Counted from the stretch's first letter, positions 32,273 through 42,242 are shown. The stretch is DNA of 64,000 nucleotides from Sporosarcina sp. FSL K6-3457 (GCF_038007285.1 NZ_JBBOWX010000001.1:1815501-1879500); one strand, 5' to 3'. The notes: generated by a model not told the origin, from the letters alone. Made by a program: numbers and translations.

Positions 32273-35200
32273 GTGACTCAACAATCAACTAAACAGAAAG
32301 TCCTGCGCTGTGGTCTAGGCGTGACAGATAACGCACGTAAAGGAATGTCTCAATTTGTCAAAGGAGAACATGCCTTTTTTGCGTTACAGGATGCCTTTGA
32401 CATCTATATTGAGAAACGCCCGAATAATAAACAAGGTAATATGTCCTTTTCATTTTTCTTTGATAACGATACGAATGAAGTGTTAGCGAAGCGGCTACAA
32501 GGCAAGGTTGCTGTGATGGAATGTGTGTATCAGCATGATGGTTTTTTGGCAACGGGTTTTCATGTGAGGGGACGAAAAGAGATTGTCCGCACGAATCGTC
32601 GTTTGCCGACTCGTTTAAAGTTTCAACTGGGCCGTAATACCGGTGCAACGATGCCGGTTGACTTGTATACGAGTCTTCGGGAGTTGCCGATTGCGGAAGA
32701 ACGCTCTGACTATGTGAAGAAAAGAATTTCTAGCTGGGAAGGCTATTTGAGGATACAGGAACGTAATGCAGATGTTGCAGACGTGACATCGGCTTTTTCG
32801 CGTGCTAGTTTTAGTGAGGATTTTAGCAAGTTGCGCCTAGTGTGCAGTGATTTAAAAGGGCCCGATTGGCAGGTCATTAAAGGTTTTAGTGCGAAGATGG
32901 CAGGAACTTCACAAGATTTCGGCAGTGTCCTAAATGCCAATCGTTCTAAAGGTGTGATCGAAATTGAACTGACTCGCCATTATAGAGAGATGGCTAGACA
33001 ACATAAATGGCAACCAAAATCGTTTAAAGAAGTGATATTCAGTAATTTTTTGGAGCTTAGCCAAGTGAGGCGATTACGCAAAGGCTTTAAAGATTTGCAG
33101 GATGGTCTGGCAGCGAATGCCAATTTAGAAAAGGTTTTATTTGAAGAGCGACCTACTGTCCGTATATCCAAAAATCAGCAGCAATTCGAATTTCATAATG
33201 AATTAAATAAGTTCCAAAAGGAAGCTGTTACGGGTGCCATGACTTCCCATGATTTATATGTCATTCAAGGACCTCCGGGAACAGGGAAAACAACAGTTAT
33301 ATCCGAAATTTGTCATCAAAATGTGAAGGCGGGGCTACGCACGCTTGTCGCTTCTCAGGCCAATTTAGCGGTTGATAATGCGCTTGGGCGTTTATTATCA
33401 CACCAGGATATTCGAATTTTGCGCTATGGACGAACAGAAAGCATTGAAGAAGAAGGCAAGAAGTTTATCGAAGAAAATGTAGCGCTTAATTGGAAAAACC
33501 AGACCTTGGCGGCGGTCAATGAACAGTTGGACTCGCATAGCAAGATGGCGCTTCAACTAAAGGAAGATATCCAGCGTTGTGAAGTGCAGCAAGACGAGTT
33601 ACAACGAGAATTAGTTACATTAGCCGAAAAGATTAAGTTGAAGCAGGAAGCTGAAGTTGAACAGCAGGTGCTTGCTGAAGAAGTGAGCAAGCTGACTGCA
33701 AGAATGGACAGTATTACAGCAGAGCGTGAGAGCTTATTGCAGCATCAAACTGAGTTGCAAAAAAAAGCGACTGGGGTATCGACCGAAATCGAACGAATTG
33801 AACAGCTTTTGCAATCCGAAAAAATAAATTCACAGACTGTCGATCAAATGGAACTTCTACAAAAAGCGCTAGTAAAGCTACGTGGTGATATTAGCTATCG
33901 TCAAATATTACGCCAAATTGGTGAAGCCGAACAGTCACTTACGATGACTCAACAGGAGCTGGAAGTGAAGCGCACCAAAATAGACGAATATCAGCACTTT
34001 GTGAAGGAGCTTGAAACGCTAGCTAAGTTAGCGGATTTGAAAAGTCAATTGGCTGCTGCAGGCATGGATGTACCAGCCCAGACTCATCAAAAAATAACTG
34101 AATTAGACCGTTTTCTCGTTGAGATTCAATCCAGCCAATCAACAGATGGCTATACAGAGTGGATGGAACTTGGTGTTAGGTTATCTACTGCTATCGAGAA
34201 AATGGAAGACCTACTAAGAGAGCATGGATTTCTCCAGCATTCAGGGGAGAAAACAGTACGTCGTAATTATGCGACAGTAGCTGAAATTAATGGATTAATT
34301 GACAATATCGCGCGATTCATAGTAGCGCCAACGACAAGGCAGAGTCTAGCCATTAAAAGTTATTCAGCTGAAAAATATGAAAACCTCGAAAACATTGCAA
34401 TTGGTTTGCATATGTTGCGCCAGCAAAAGAGTTTTACAACGATGCAAATGGGAAGCTTTGAAAAGCAAAATGGACTACTCTCCCAATCGAAAGTATTGTT
34501 TACTGCGATTCGGTTGGAAATCGTAAACAATACGAATCAATCTATTTCGAAAATAACACAAGAAACAATAATCCTACAGCAGCATTATGACAGTCGCCAA
34601 CTGGAGTTAAGCGAACTCCAGCAAACAAGTTCAAAACTATTGGAACAAATAGGTACGATAGATGAAACAACTGAACTGAGTGATATGACAGCACAATTGG
34701 CAGACAAAGAAAAAGTATATGCTACTTACCGACAAAAGAAAGAATTGCTAGAGACATATGCTGGAGAGTTACAGGGTTATCAGACTGCGGCGCAATTCAT
34801 TACGGAAGAAATGGACAAAAATTCTTTGACGTTACAGTTGTTAATCGAGGAAGAAAAGGGACTGCGCGAAGAATTAGTCGAACCGCAGCAGCGACTCTTG
34901 GTGTTGGCAGACATACTGAAAGAACAACCTGAAGTGGAGCAACGCCAAGTACTTGCGATATTAGAAACGTTATTAGACGAACTTGAGGGCATGAAAAAAG
35001 ACCAACAACGTTTGCCGATTACACAAGCTATTCAGCAACAATGGCTATCATTACTAACGGGAGCCAACGACTATGATTTAGATGAAATCCGAAAACTGTA
35101 CGTCAAACACGCCAATGTGATCGGTACAACTTGTGTGGCGTCAGCAAGACGTGATTTCATGGAAGAATATCCAACCTTCGATGTCGTCATTATTGACGAG

Positions 35201-36124
35201 GTGTCAAAAGCAACACCTCCTGAATTGCTACTGCCGATGTTAAAGGGCAAAAAGATTATTTTAGTAGGGGATCATCATCAGTTGCCGCCACTTGTTGGAC
35301 AAGAAACACTTGAGGAGTTTCTTGAGGAAATCGATATTCAGGAAGATAAGAGAGAATTTGAAAAACTGCTCAATGAGTCGTTATTCGAGCGCCTTTTCAG
35401 GACATTACCGAAGCAAAATAAGACGATGCTAGGCATTCAGTATCGAATGCATGAAAGCATTATGCAGACGATCACACCTTTTTATGAAGAAGGGGACTAC
35501 CGTTTGCAATGTGGGCTGACGGATTCTGATAAGGTACGCGATCACATGATTGATTCCCGTTATATTGAGCGGAAGGACCATCTTCTTTGGTTTGATATGC
35601 CCAATAAGCCGGCGTATTTTGAGGAAAAGGTGAAGGGCGGTACAAGTCGTTTCAACGAGGCAGAATTGACGATGGTCAAAAATCTTTTGGTTGATTTGGA
35701 ACAAGCGACTGATAAAGCTAAGAATGAAGGCAAGATGCAGTCAGAAGACAAAAAAAGTGTCGGTGTCATTAGCTTTTACGGGGAACAGGTCAAGCGCATC
35801 GATCGCCTAATTCAACAGGACTTAATGCCACAGCACTTGCATTGCCGAACGGGATCTGTAGATAAGTTTCAAGGAATGGAAATGGATATCATTATTTTAA
35901 GCTTCGTACGAAATCATGGAGAAAAAGGTGGCGACATCGGTTTCGCACGCGATTACAGGCGGCTAAATGTCGCGTTGTCGCGTGCACGTGAGCTGCTCAT
36001 TATTATAGGAAGCTCAGAAATGTTTACCGTGCGGACAAAACATCCAAGTTCAAGGGAAATGTATGGACGTCTGTTAGAGGATATTAAGAAGAAAAATGGC
36101 TTTAGGCCTTATGAAGAAAGGTGA
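32273..36124 (+). CDS. Superfamily 1 (UPF1-like) helicase with long coiled-coil insert
   Basis: This 1283-residue protein has an N-terminal domain of about 310 residues, then Walker A GPPGTGKTT (from residue 333). After an insert of about 550 residues that is almost wholly coiled coil (about 400-935, rich in Gln, Glu, Leu and Lys), it continues with Walker B IIDEVSK (around 975), LVGDHHQLPPL, GIQYRMHES and DKFQGMEMDIIILS / RRLNVALSRARE at the C-terminus. These are the motifs of UPF1/Dna2-type superfamily 1B helicases. Splitting the RecA domain by a coiled coil is reminiscent of SMC or Rad50 arms. GTG 32273 follows GAAGG. Roles in RNA or DNA repair or in defence are possible, but none is demonstrated by the context. 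Confidence 0.85.
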   Translation: MTQQSTKQKVLRCGLGVTDNARKGMSQFVKGEHAFFALQDAFDIYIEKRPNNKQGNMSFSFFFDNDTNEVLAKRLQGKVAVMECVYQHDGFLATGFHVRGRKEIVRTNRRLPTRLKFQLGRNTGATMPVDLYTSLRELPIAEERSDYVKKRISSWEGYLRIQERNADVADVTSAFSRASFSEDFSKLRLVCSDLKGPDWQVIKGFSAKMAGTSQDFGSVLNANRSKGVIEIELTRHYREMARQHKWQPKSFKEVIFSNFLELSQVRRLRKGFKDLQDGLAANANLEKVLFEERPTVRISKNQQQFEFHNELNKFQKEAVTGAMTSHDLYVIQGPPGTGKTTVISEICHQNVKAGLRTLVASQANLAVDNALGRLLSHQDIRILRYGRTESIEEEGKKFIEENVALNWKNQTLAAVNEQLDSHSKMALQLKEDIQRCEVQQDELQRELVTLAEKIKLKQEAEVEQQVLAEEVSKLTARMDSITAERESLLQHQTELQKKATGVSTEIERIEQLLQSEKINSQTVDQMELLQKALVKLRGDISYRQILRQIGEAEQSLTMTQQELEVKRTKIDEYQHFVKELETLAKLADLKSQLAAAGMDVPAQTHQKITELDRFLVEIQSSQSTDGYTEWMELGVRLSTAIEKMEDLLREHGFLQHSGEKTVRRNYATVAEINGLIDNIARFIVAPTTRQSLAIKSYSAEKYENLENIAIGLHMLRQQKSFTTMQMGSFEKQNGLLSQSKVLFTAIRLEIVNNTNQSISKITQETIILQQHYDSRQLELSELQQTSSKLLEQIGTIDETTELSDMTAQLADKEKVYATYRQKKELLETYAGELQGYQTAAQFITEEMDKNSLTLQLLIEEEKGLREELVEPQQRLLVLADILKEQPEVEQRQVLAILETLLDELEGMKKDQQRLPITQAIQQQWLSLLTGANDYDLDEIRKLYVKHANVIGTTCVASARRDFMEEYPTFDVVIIDEVSKATPPELLLPMLKGKKIILVGDHHQLPPLVGQETLEEFLEEIDIQEDKREFEKLLNESLFERLFRTLPKQNKTMLGIQYRMHESIMQTITPFYEEGDYRLQCGLTDSDKVRDHMIDSRYIERKDHLLWFDMPNKPAYFEEKVKGGTSRFNEAELTMVKNLLVDLEQATDKAKNEGKMQSEDKKSVGVISFYGEQVKRIDRLIQQDLMPQHLHCRTGSVDKFQGMEMDIIILSFVRNHGEKGGDIGFARDYRRLNVALSRARELLIIIGSSEMFTVRTKHPSSREMYGRLLEDIKKKNGFRPYEER

Positions 36125-36163
36125 AAAAACATCCTAATTAGGTAATGTAGTAATGTACATCAG

Positions 36164-36207
36164 AAAAGCAGCGTCAACAACTGTTCAAAGTCGTTGACGC
36201 TGCTTTT
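36164..36207. terminator. Bidirectional terminator
   Basis: Perfect 15-bp arms AAAAGCAGCGTCAAC (36164-36178) and GTTGACGCTGCTTTT (36193-36207) separate the helicase gene from the convergent YesL-like gene. The right arm touches the YesL stop codon. Confidence 0.9.
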
Positions 36208-36896
36208 TATTCCGGTTTCGTATGCGTTAAGAAGTTCCGGTAAAATGCGGAAAATGCTAAATAAGCAATAAGTGAGCCGGTTACAAAAAGGAGTAGGAAT
36301 GTAAAGACAGCAAAGCTAAAATATAAAATGACCCCACTGCCCAAAGTTACCGTTATAAATAACATAGGACTTCCAAGAGTGACCAAGAAAGTGTTTTTTA
36401 AAGCAGCGTACCATTTCATATGATAATGAACAGTTACTGAAAAAAGATTGATGGTGAAGACGAATAGTAGAACGCCTAAAACAATGAATAGAATCATCAG
36501 CATTTTATTGTTTGTAGAGAAATAGTAGAGATCTATCGCCCAAACGAGCCAAACTGCCGTTAAGAAAAGTCCATTCACTAAACTTCTTTTATAGTTTTCC
36601 TTATAAAAACGCCAGTAGGACTTAAAAACCTGTCCGCTATTGTCAACTTTCATAATCCAACCTCTGACTACTGCAAACATCGCGGTAGTAGCAGGGAAAA
36701 ATAACAAAGGCATCAATATTGCTAAGGGGAGAACAAAGAGTAGCAAATCTTCTAGCCGTTCAACAAACAATAGATTTAAACATAAAAAGGCGACGGGCAA
36801 GTTAAATAATATCCAGAATAGATTTGTAAAAGCAAATTTCATAATCCATTCACTAATGACGTATAGCTTACCCATTAACCCAGAGCTGTCAGTCAT
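36207..36896 (-). CDS. YesL-like membrane protein (DUF624)
   Basis: This 229-residue membrane protein has about five hydrophobic segments, with NLFWILFNLPVAFL near the N-terminus and the FPATTAMFAVVRGWIM motif typical of DUF624 proteins encoded beside CUT1 sugar importers. The role of the family is unknown, possibly assembly or regulation of the transporter. It is downstream of the ROK kinase in the same direction, with a 32-bp gap and a GGAGGA site. A second member is at 48791-49420. Confidence 0.85.
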   Translation of the reverse strand: MTDSSGLMGKLYVISEWIMKFAFTNLFWILFNLPVAFLCLNLLFVERLEDLLLFVLPLAILMPLLFFPATTAMFAVVRGWIMKVDNSGQVFKSYWRFYKENYKRSLVNGLFLTAVWLVWAIDLYYFSTNNKMLMILFIVLGVLLFVFTINLFSVTVHYHMKWYAALKNTFLVTLGSPMLFITVTLGSGVILYFSFAVFTFLLLFVTGSLIAYLAFSAFYRNFLTHTKPE

Positions 36897-36928
36897 GCTA
36901 GTGTTCCTCCTTCAAGCTACAAATAGGA

Positions 36929-37813
36929 TTATTTATTCAAGTGCAACGATGCTGCTCCAAGCAATCCAGCCTTGTTCCCAAGGGTTGCACTAATAATTTG
37001 AACACCAGTAAAACTACTGATTACTAATTCCTGGACCTTAGCTGAAACTGCTTTCACTAGTTTTTTCTGCTCCATCACACCGCCGCCAATAATAATCGCT
37101 GGTGGATTAAAGATATGGATGAGTGAGACGAGTCCATTTGCTACTTCGAGGACCCAATCATTTAGCACTTTTTCTAGTTGCTGATCACCTTGCTCAAGTC
37201 CTTCAAAAATCGCTCGGCCATTGATATATTTACTATTCAGCTCCATTGCATTTTTTACCAAAGCAGTTGTAGCCCCGTACATTTCGTAGCAACCAACACA
37301 TCCGCAGTTACACTTTAAGCCATCTGGATGTAGTATCATATGTCCAAATTCACCAGCACTGCCATTCATACCTTTGTAAACCGTAGAATCAATGACAATA
37401 GCACCACCGATACCTGTACCATAGGTTAAACATAGAAAATCATTAAAATCTTGACCAGCTCCAAAATGTTTTTCTCCTAAAGCAGCTGAATTGACATCGT
37501 TTTCAACTTTCACAGGAACTCCAAAACGTTCTTCAAAAAGCGCTTTAACGTGCATACCGGTATATCCAGGGAAGTTTTCATTTGCAAAAATGATGCTCCC
37601 TTCTTCACTGTTTACTTGGCCAGCTGTACTAATTCCAATAGCATCAAAACCAGAATATGTCTCCGCAATGGCCTCCATAAGATGATCTACTAAGTACTGT
37701 CCACCTTTTTTAGCACCAGATTCAATTTCTTTGAATGCAGAAGTCTGCCCTGTACTGTCTACCATGCTCATTTTAATATTTGTACCACCAATATCCACTG
37801 CTAATACGTTCAT
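36929..37813 (-). CDS. ROK-family sugar kinase (glucokinase-like)
   Basis: The protein phosphorylates a free hexose, most likely glucose, with ATP. The N-terminal phosphate motif DIGGTNIK, the ENDVNSAALGE segment, TYGTGIGGAI, and the zinc-binding CNCGCVGCYE signature of ROK kinases are all present, with no helix-turn-helix domain, so it is a kinase and not a NagC-type repressor. ATG 37813 has normal spacing to AGGGATG; an in-frame ATG at 37822 abuts the ribosome binding site. It is divergent from the first sugar importer operon and probably handles sugars released from its substrate. Confidence 0.9.
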   Translation of the reverse strand: MNVLAVDIGGTNIKMSMVDSTGQTSAFKEIESGAKKGGQYLVDHLMEAIAETYSGFDAIGISTAGQVNSEEGSIIFANENFPGYTGMHVKALFEERFGVPVKVENDVNSAALGEKHFGAGQDFNDFLCLTYGTGIGGAIVIDSTVYKGMNGSAGEFGHMILHPDGLKCNCGCVGCYEMYGATTALVKNAMELNSKYINGRAIFEGLEQGDQQLEKVLNDWVLEVANGLVSLIHIFNPPAIIIGGGVMEQKKLVKAVSAKVQELVISSFTGVQIISATLGNKAGLLGAASLHLNK

Positions 37814-37940
37814 ATGTATCATCCCTACCCCACATTATTTTAAAAAGTTTACCAATTAACTGTAGCATAAGACATTCATTCTATCTAGACCCATTTAAAT
37901 ATATATATATTGCTAGAGTAGAGGAAATAAAATATTTGTA

Positions 37941-37969
37941 TTGCACAATTCTAAATTCCATGTTAATCT
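37941..37969 (+). promoter_or_regulatory. Promoter of sugar importer operon 1
   Basis: TTGCAC (37941-37946) and TAATCT (37964-37969) have a 17-bp spacer. The predicted start site lies just before the first operator at 37985. Confidence 0.7.
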
Positions 37970-37984
37970 GAAGTTGCGATTCAG

Positions 37985-37998
37985 TGCAACCGGTTTCA
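37985..37998. promoter_or_regulatory. LacI-type operator O1 of cluster 1
   Basis: TGCAACCGGTTTCA has a central AACCGGTT palindrome, placed about 10 bp after the predicted transcription start. Similar sites are at 38050 and 42287, so LacI-type repressor 1 (gene 41223-42242) is the likely binder. Confidence 0.65.
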
Positions 37999-38049
37999 TA
38001 AAATATTTGTTGTAGATAAAAGAAAGACATCATTTTTTTTATGAAATCA

Positions 38050-38063
38050 TGCAACCGCATTCA
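38050..38063. promoter_or_regulatory. LacI-type operator O2 of cluster 1
   Basis: TGCAACCGCATTCA matches O1 at 12 of 14 positions, with its centre 65 bp further downstream, shortly before the binding-protein gene. Confidence 0.55.
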
Positions 38064-38084
38064 TTAAAGAAAAGGGGAGATTAT

Positions 38085-39410
38085 ATGAAGAACAAAAAGC
38101 ATTTTATCAGTTTAGTGTCTGTATTATTCCTTTCCATTTTTGCATTAGTAGGCTGTGCATCTACGGATGACAATGGAAAAGAAGGAATAGCTGATAAGCC
38201 GGCTAAAGAAGCAGCAGGAGATCAGGTAACGATAGAGATGTTCCAATTCAAAGTAGAAATTAAAGATCAGCTTGAAAATCTTGTTAAAGTATATGAAAAA
38301 GAAAATCCAAATGTAAAAATTAATGTGAAAACTGTCGGTGGTGGAAATGATTACGGTGCTACTTTAAAAACATCATTTTCTTCCGGTGAAGAGCCAGATA
38401 TCTTTAATGTCGGAGGACCTTCTGATGTTGCGGAGTATAAAGAGTACTTGGCAGACGTATCTGATACAGCGGCAGTTGCTGCATCTCTTGATGGAACGTT
38501 AACTGCTGTCCAAGATGGCGATAAAATTTTAGGATTACCATTTAACCAAGAAGGTTACGGATTGATCTTCAACAAAGCCATTTTAGAAAAGGCTGGTATT
38601 AATCCAGATGAAATTATTACGTTTGCTGATTTACAACAAGCAGTTGAATTACTAGATAGTAAAAAAGATGATTTAGGCATTGATGCAGTATTTGCATTAC
38701 CAGCAAAAGAATTATGGGTGCTAGGTGATCATATTTCAAATATGTTTATAGCTCCTGAGTTTAATAATGATATTTCAGAAGCTTATACAGCTGAGACAAT
38801 TGCATTTGAAAAAGGCGATGAGCTGAAAAGATATCTAGATTTGCAAAATAAATATTCTGTTCAACCAGTACTTAGCTTAGATTATTCTCAGCAAGTTGAA
38901 CAATTATTCTCTCTAGAAAAAGTTGCGATGATTCAACAAGGAAACTGGGTCTTTAACTCTGTTTACGACATGGATTCAGAGCTAGCGGAAAATGGTATCG
39001 GAATTTTACCAGTTCCAGTAGAAGGCTTTGAAGGCAAGATTCCAGCAGGTGTGCCAATGTTCTGGGGTGTCAATGGAAAGAGCGACCCAGCAGTTGTACA
39101 AGCAAGTAAAGATTTCTTAGATTGGATGTATACATCTGAGACAGGGAAAACGGCTGTGCTAGAAGATTTCAAATTTATCCCTGCTTACAAAGGTTATGAT
39201 GCATCTAAAATTTCCGATCCATTGTCACAAACGATTTATGAATATGCTGAAGCAGGTAATACAATTGAAGGATGGGTCTATCAAGCGACTCCAACGGGAT
39301 GGAACCAAGAAACACTTGGTGTTAATATCCAAAAGTATTTAAGCGGCGCAATCGAGTGGGATGAGGCTATTTCACAAGCAAAAGCGAAATGGGAAGCAGA
39401 ACGAAAATAA
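38085..39410 (+). CDS. CUT1 sugar ABC transporter binding lipoprotein, system 1
   Basis: This is the extracytoplasmic sugar receptor. The lipoprotein signal ends in ALVGC, and the mature part shows family-1 solute-binding features: VTIEMFQFK, YEKENPNVKINVKTVGGGNDYGATLKTSFSSGEEPDIF and a C-terminal YLSGAIEWDEAISQAKAKWEAE. ATG 38085 follows AGGGGAGA; an in-frame ATG at 38049 lies before operator O2. It is the first gene of an operon with two permeases, LacI and catabolic genes. The ligand is probably an oligosaccharide or disaccharide. Confidence 0.92.
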   Translation: MKNKKHFISLVSVLFLSIFALVGCASTDDNGKEGIADKPAKEAAGDQVTIEMFQFKVEIKDQLENLVKVYEKENPNVKINVKTVGGGNDYGATLKTSFSSGEEPDIFNVGGPSDVAEYKEYLADVSDTAAVAASLDGTLTAVQDGDKILGLPFNQEGYGLIFNKAILEKAGINPDEIITFADLQQAVELLDSKKDDLGIDAVFALPAKELWVLGDHISNMFIAPEFNNDISEAYTAETIAFEKGDELKRYLDLQNKYSVQPVLSLDYSQQVEQLFSLEKVAMIQQGNWVFNSVYDMDSELAENGIGILPVPVEGFEGKIPAGVPMFWGVNGKSDPAVVQASKDFLDWMYTSETGKTAVLEDFKFIPAYKGYDASKISDPLSQTIYEYAEAGNTIEGWVYQATPTGWNQETLGVNIQKYLSGAIEWDEAISQAKAKWEAERK

Positions 39411-39461
39411 TTTCGAGTAACTAAAGCTGTCGTGGCATATGTAATAGAAGATGGGACAATG

Positions 39462-39499
39462 CAGCTAACAAAAAACTGTGAAAAGTTTTTGTTAGCTGT
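39462..39499 (+). promoter_or_regulatory. Intercistronic hairpin after binding-protein gene
   Basis: A stem of about 14 bp, AGCTAACAAAAAACT with AGTTTTTGTTAGCT, has no T-tail beyond it. Such stems typically protect the 3' end of the binding-protein message and lower permease expression. Confidence 0.7.
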
Positions 39500-39522
39500 A
39501 CTACATACTGGAGGTGCTAGCT

Positions 39523-40383
39523 ATGCGTAACCGTGATCTATCATTTTGGTTGTTTTTGATGCCAGTTATTTTGAGTTTAGGAATTGTCATCATCATTCCA
39601 TTTATTTATGGTTTTATGTACTCCTTTACTAATTGGAACGGGATGGTAGCTACTGAATTTATTGGTTTTAAGAATTATATTACTTTATTTAAAGATGCTG
39701 AATTTAGGGCATCCATTTGGTTTACGACAAAATTTGCAGTGACTTCCGTTATACTACTTAACTTTTTGGGGTTAGGTTTAGCTTTACTTGTCACACGGAA
39801 GATGAAAACAAGTAATTTTATGCGTACGGTTTTCTTTATGCCAAACTTAATTGGTGGGCTTATTTTAGGGTTCATTTGGCAATTTGTATTCATCAGTGTT
39901 TTTGGAAGTTTAGGAGATTTACTTGGCATTGAAGCGTTGACTGGTTGGTTATCTACGACCGCAACTGGTTTTTGGGGTCTAGTTATTTTGACATCTTGGC
40001 AAATGGCAGGGTACATCATGATTATCTATATTGCCTATTTGGAAAACATTCCGAAGGACTTAATAGAAGCAGCTGAAATTGATGGCGCATCTAGCTTTCA
40101 GCGCTTTCGAAATATCACATTTCCACTCGTAGCGCCAGCATTTACAGTTAGTATGTTTTTAACATTGTCCAATTCATTTCAAATTTATGACCAAAACTTG
40201 TCTTTGACAAATGGTGGGCCATATAACTCCACACAGATGGTCGCTATGAGTATCGTAAAAGCTGCTTTTACTGAAAATAAAATGGCGTATGCACAAACGC
40301 AAGCTGTCATTTTCTTTATAATTATCGCAGCGGTTGCATTGACGCAAGTTTACTATAATAAAAAACGGGAGGTAGACTTGTAA
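39523..40383 (+). CDS. Sugar ABC transporter permease 1, system 1 (MalF type)
   Basis: This is a membrane subunit with six predicted helices and the EAA loop EAAEIDGASSFQRFRNITFPL, which docks the ATPase. ATG 39523 lies 8 bp after GGAGGTG; an in-frame GTG at 39514 overlaps that site. No ATPase gene is in the cluster, so the system probably uses a shared MsmX-type ATPase encoded elsewhere, as is common in Bacillota. The stop codon overlaps the next start (TAATG). Confidence 0.92.
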   Translation: MRNRDLSFWLFLMPVILSLGIVIIIPFIYGFMYSFTNWNGMVATEFIGFKNYITLFKDAEFRASIWFTTKFAVTSVILLNFLGLGLALLVTRKMKTSNFMRTVFFMPNLIGGLILGFIWQFVFISVFGSLGDLLGIEALTGWLSTTATGFWGLVILTSWQMAGYIMIIYIAYLENIPKDLIEAAEIDGASSFQRFRNITFPLVAPAFTVSMFLTLSNSFQIYDQNLSLTNGGPYNSTQMVAMSIVKAAFTENKMAYAQTQAVIFFIIIAAVALTQVYYNKKREVDL

Positions 40384-41201
40384 TGAAGAAGAGTAAACGT
40401 AATTTATATTTAATAGAATTTTTCGGCTTATTACTTGCTTTGTTATGGCTATCTCCTTTTTACTTAATGATAGTCAATGCGTTCAAAACGAAAAGGGAAA
40501 TTTTTACGGATGTACTTGGTTTGCCAAATGAATATACGATGGATAACTTTGTTAAGGCTTTTGCTGACTTAGATTTTATGAGATCACTTTTCAACTCACT
40601 AGTTATTACGGGTGTGGCTGTTAGTGTCATTATTCTCTTCTCTTCAATGGCAGGCTATGCATTGGCGCGTAATAAAAGTAAGCTTAGCGGTATCATCTTT
40701 TTAGTATTTGTTGCTGCCATGCTTATTCCATTCCAATCAGTGATGATTCCACTCGTTTCGCTTTTTGGTAAGGCAGATATGCTGAATCGTACAGGTCTAA
40801 TCTTTATGTATCTAGGATTTGGTTCAAGTCTATCGATCTTCTTATACCATGGTGCCATGACTAGTATATCAAGCTCATTGGATGAGGCTGCGACTATTGA
40901 CGGGGCCAATAAATTCCAGGTGTTTTGGAAAATTATTTTCCCATTATTAAAGCCTATTTCAGTGACAGTTGGTATACTGAATGTTATCTGGATCTGGAAT
41001 GATTATTTACTCCCGTCACTCATCTTGGCAGATTCAAGTGCGACGATTCCTTTAAAGATGTATCTGTTCTTTGGTCAATATACGAAACAGTGGCATTTAG
41101 CATTAGCTGGGTTGACAATCGCAATCATTCCAGTCATTATTGGGTACTTCTTCGCACAAAAACAAATTATTGAAGGTGTTTCTGAAGGTGCTGTTAAATA
41201 A
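40383..41201 (+). CDS. Sugar ABC transporter permease 2, system 1 (MalG type)
   Basis: This is the second membrane subunit, 272 residues, with about six helices, the LWLSPFYLMIVNAFKTKREIF start typical of MalG-type permeases and the EAA loop DEAATIDGANKFQVFWKIIFPLLKP. Its ATG overlaps the stop of permease 1, so the two are translationally coupled and present in equal amounts. It is followed 21 bp later by the LacI gene. Confidence 0.93.
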   Translation: MKKSKRNLYLIEFFGLLLALLWLSPFYLMIVNAFKTKREIFTDVLGLPNEYTMDNFVKAFADLDFMRSLFNSLVITGVAVSVIILFSSMAGYALARNKSKLSGIIFLVFVAAMLIPFQSVMIPLVSLFGKADMLNRTGLIFMYLGFGSSLSIFLYHGAMTSISSSLDEAATIDGANKFQVFWKIIFPLLKPISVTVGILNVIWIWNDYLLPSLILADSSATIPLKMYLFFGQYTKQWHLALAGLTIAIIPVIIGYFFAQKQIIEGVSEGAVK

Positions 41202-41222
41202 ATTAAGTGAAGGATGTAGGTT

Positions 41223-42242
41223 ATGTCAGTAACGATTAAAGATGTTGCGGCACGGGCGGGTGTAGCCCCGTCTACCGTTTCACGCGTCATCTCAGATAGT
41301 GCACATATTAGTGAAAAAACAAAGCAAAAAGTGCGTAAAGTTATGGATGAAATGGGTTATCATCTAAACTATAGTGCACAGATGCTTGCTACACAATCAA
41401 CCAAAACAATTGGCATTATTATGAAAAACTCTACATCAGAATCTATGCATAATTCCTTTTTTCCTGAAGTTATTCGAGGGATTAGTGCTTTGTGCAGTAA
41501 GTATGAATTTAGTATCAGTCTAGCGACAGGTGAATCTGAAGAAGAGCTCTTTAATGATACGGTGAAAATGGTCCGTGGAAAAAGAGTGGACGGCATGATT
41601 GTTCTCTATTCTAAAAAAGACGATAAAGTAGTTCCTTATTTAATCGAATCAGGTATTCCTTTTGTTGTCATCGGAAAACCTTTAATTGAATCCAGTAAGA
41701 TCATGTTTGTAGATAATGATAATGTGCAAGCTGCTAAAGAAGCAACGGATTTTTTACTGAATTTAGGACATGAAAAAGTTGCGTTTATTGGAGAAGATGA
41801 ACAGTTTGAAGTAAGTGAAGCCAGATTAAATGGTTTCATGCAAGCAGTTAAAGGGAAGGGCATTGCTATTCCGAGGAGCTACATTAAAAATATAAAATTT
41901 GACCCCAATCATGGGAAACAAATCGTTGCTGAATTAATGGACTTGTCAGAACCGCCAACTGCAGTAGTCGTTTCTGATGACTTAAATGCATTAATTGTGT
42001 TAACTGCACTAAGTGAAAGAGGTATCAAAGTGCCGGAAGATATGAGTATGATTGCCTTTAATAATTCTGTGATAGCTCAAGTATCTAATCCAGCTTTAAC
42101 GACAGTTGATACACAAACCTATCAATTAGGCTATGAGTCTGCTAATTGTTTAATCGAATTGGTGAAAGAACCAACGATGTTTAAGAAAAGTGTTATCATT
42201 CCAACTGTTATTGTGGAAAGAAATTCATGTTTACCGTTGTGA
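41223..42242 (+). CDS. LacI-family repressor 1
   Basis: The N-terminal helix-turn-helix reads VTIKDVAARAGVAPSTVSRVISD, followed by a hinge helix and a periplasmic-binding-type effector domain of about 280 residues with GMIVLYS and VVSDDLNALIVLTAL segments. It lies inside the importer operon. TGCAACCG-type palindromes at 37985, 38050 and 42287 are its likely operators, so it probably represses both the importer and the ThuA-Gfo/Idh-isomerase genes until a sugar is bound. The effector is unknown. Confidence 0.92.
   Translation: MSVTIKDVAARAGVAPSTVSRVISDSAHISEKTKQKVRKVMDEMGYHLNYSAQMLATQSTKTIGIIMKNSTSESMHNSFFPEVIRGISALCSKYEFSISLATGESEEELFNDTVKMVRGKRVDGMIVLYSKKDDKVVPYLIESGIPFVVIGKPLIESSKIMFVDNDNVQAAKEATDFLLNLGHEKVAFIGEDEQFEVSEARLNGFMQAVKGKGIAIPRSYIKNIKFDPNHGKQIVAELMDLSEPPTAVVVSDDLNALIVLTALSERGIKVPEDMSMIAFNNSVIAQVSNPALTTVDTQTYQLGYESANCLIELVKEPTMFKKSVIIPTVIVERNSCLPL

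Noticed and set aside
32273..36124. Calling the large helicase an SMC/Rad50 ATPase or a named anti-phage protein
   Set aside because: The C-terminal motifs are those of SF1 helicases, and no defence-system partner genes are adjacent.
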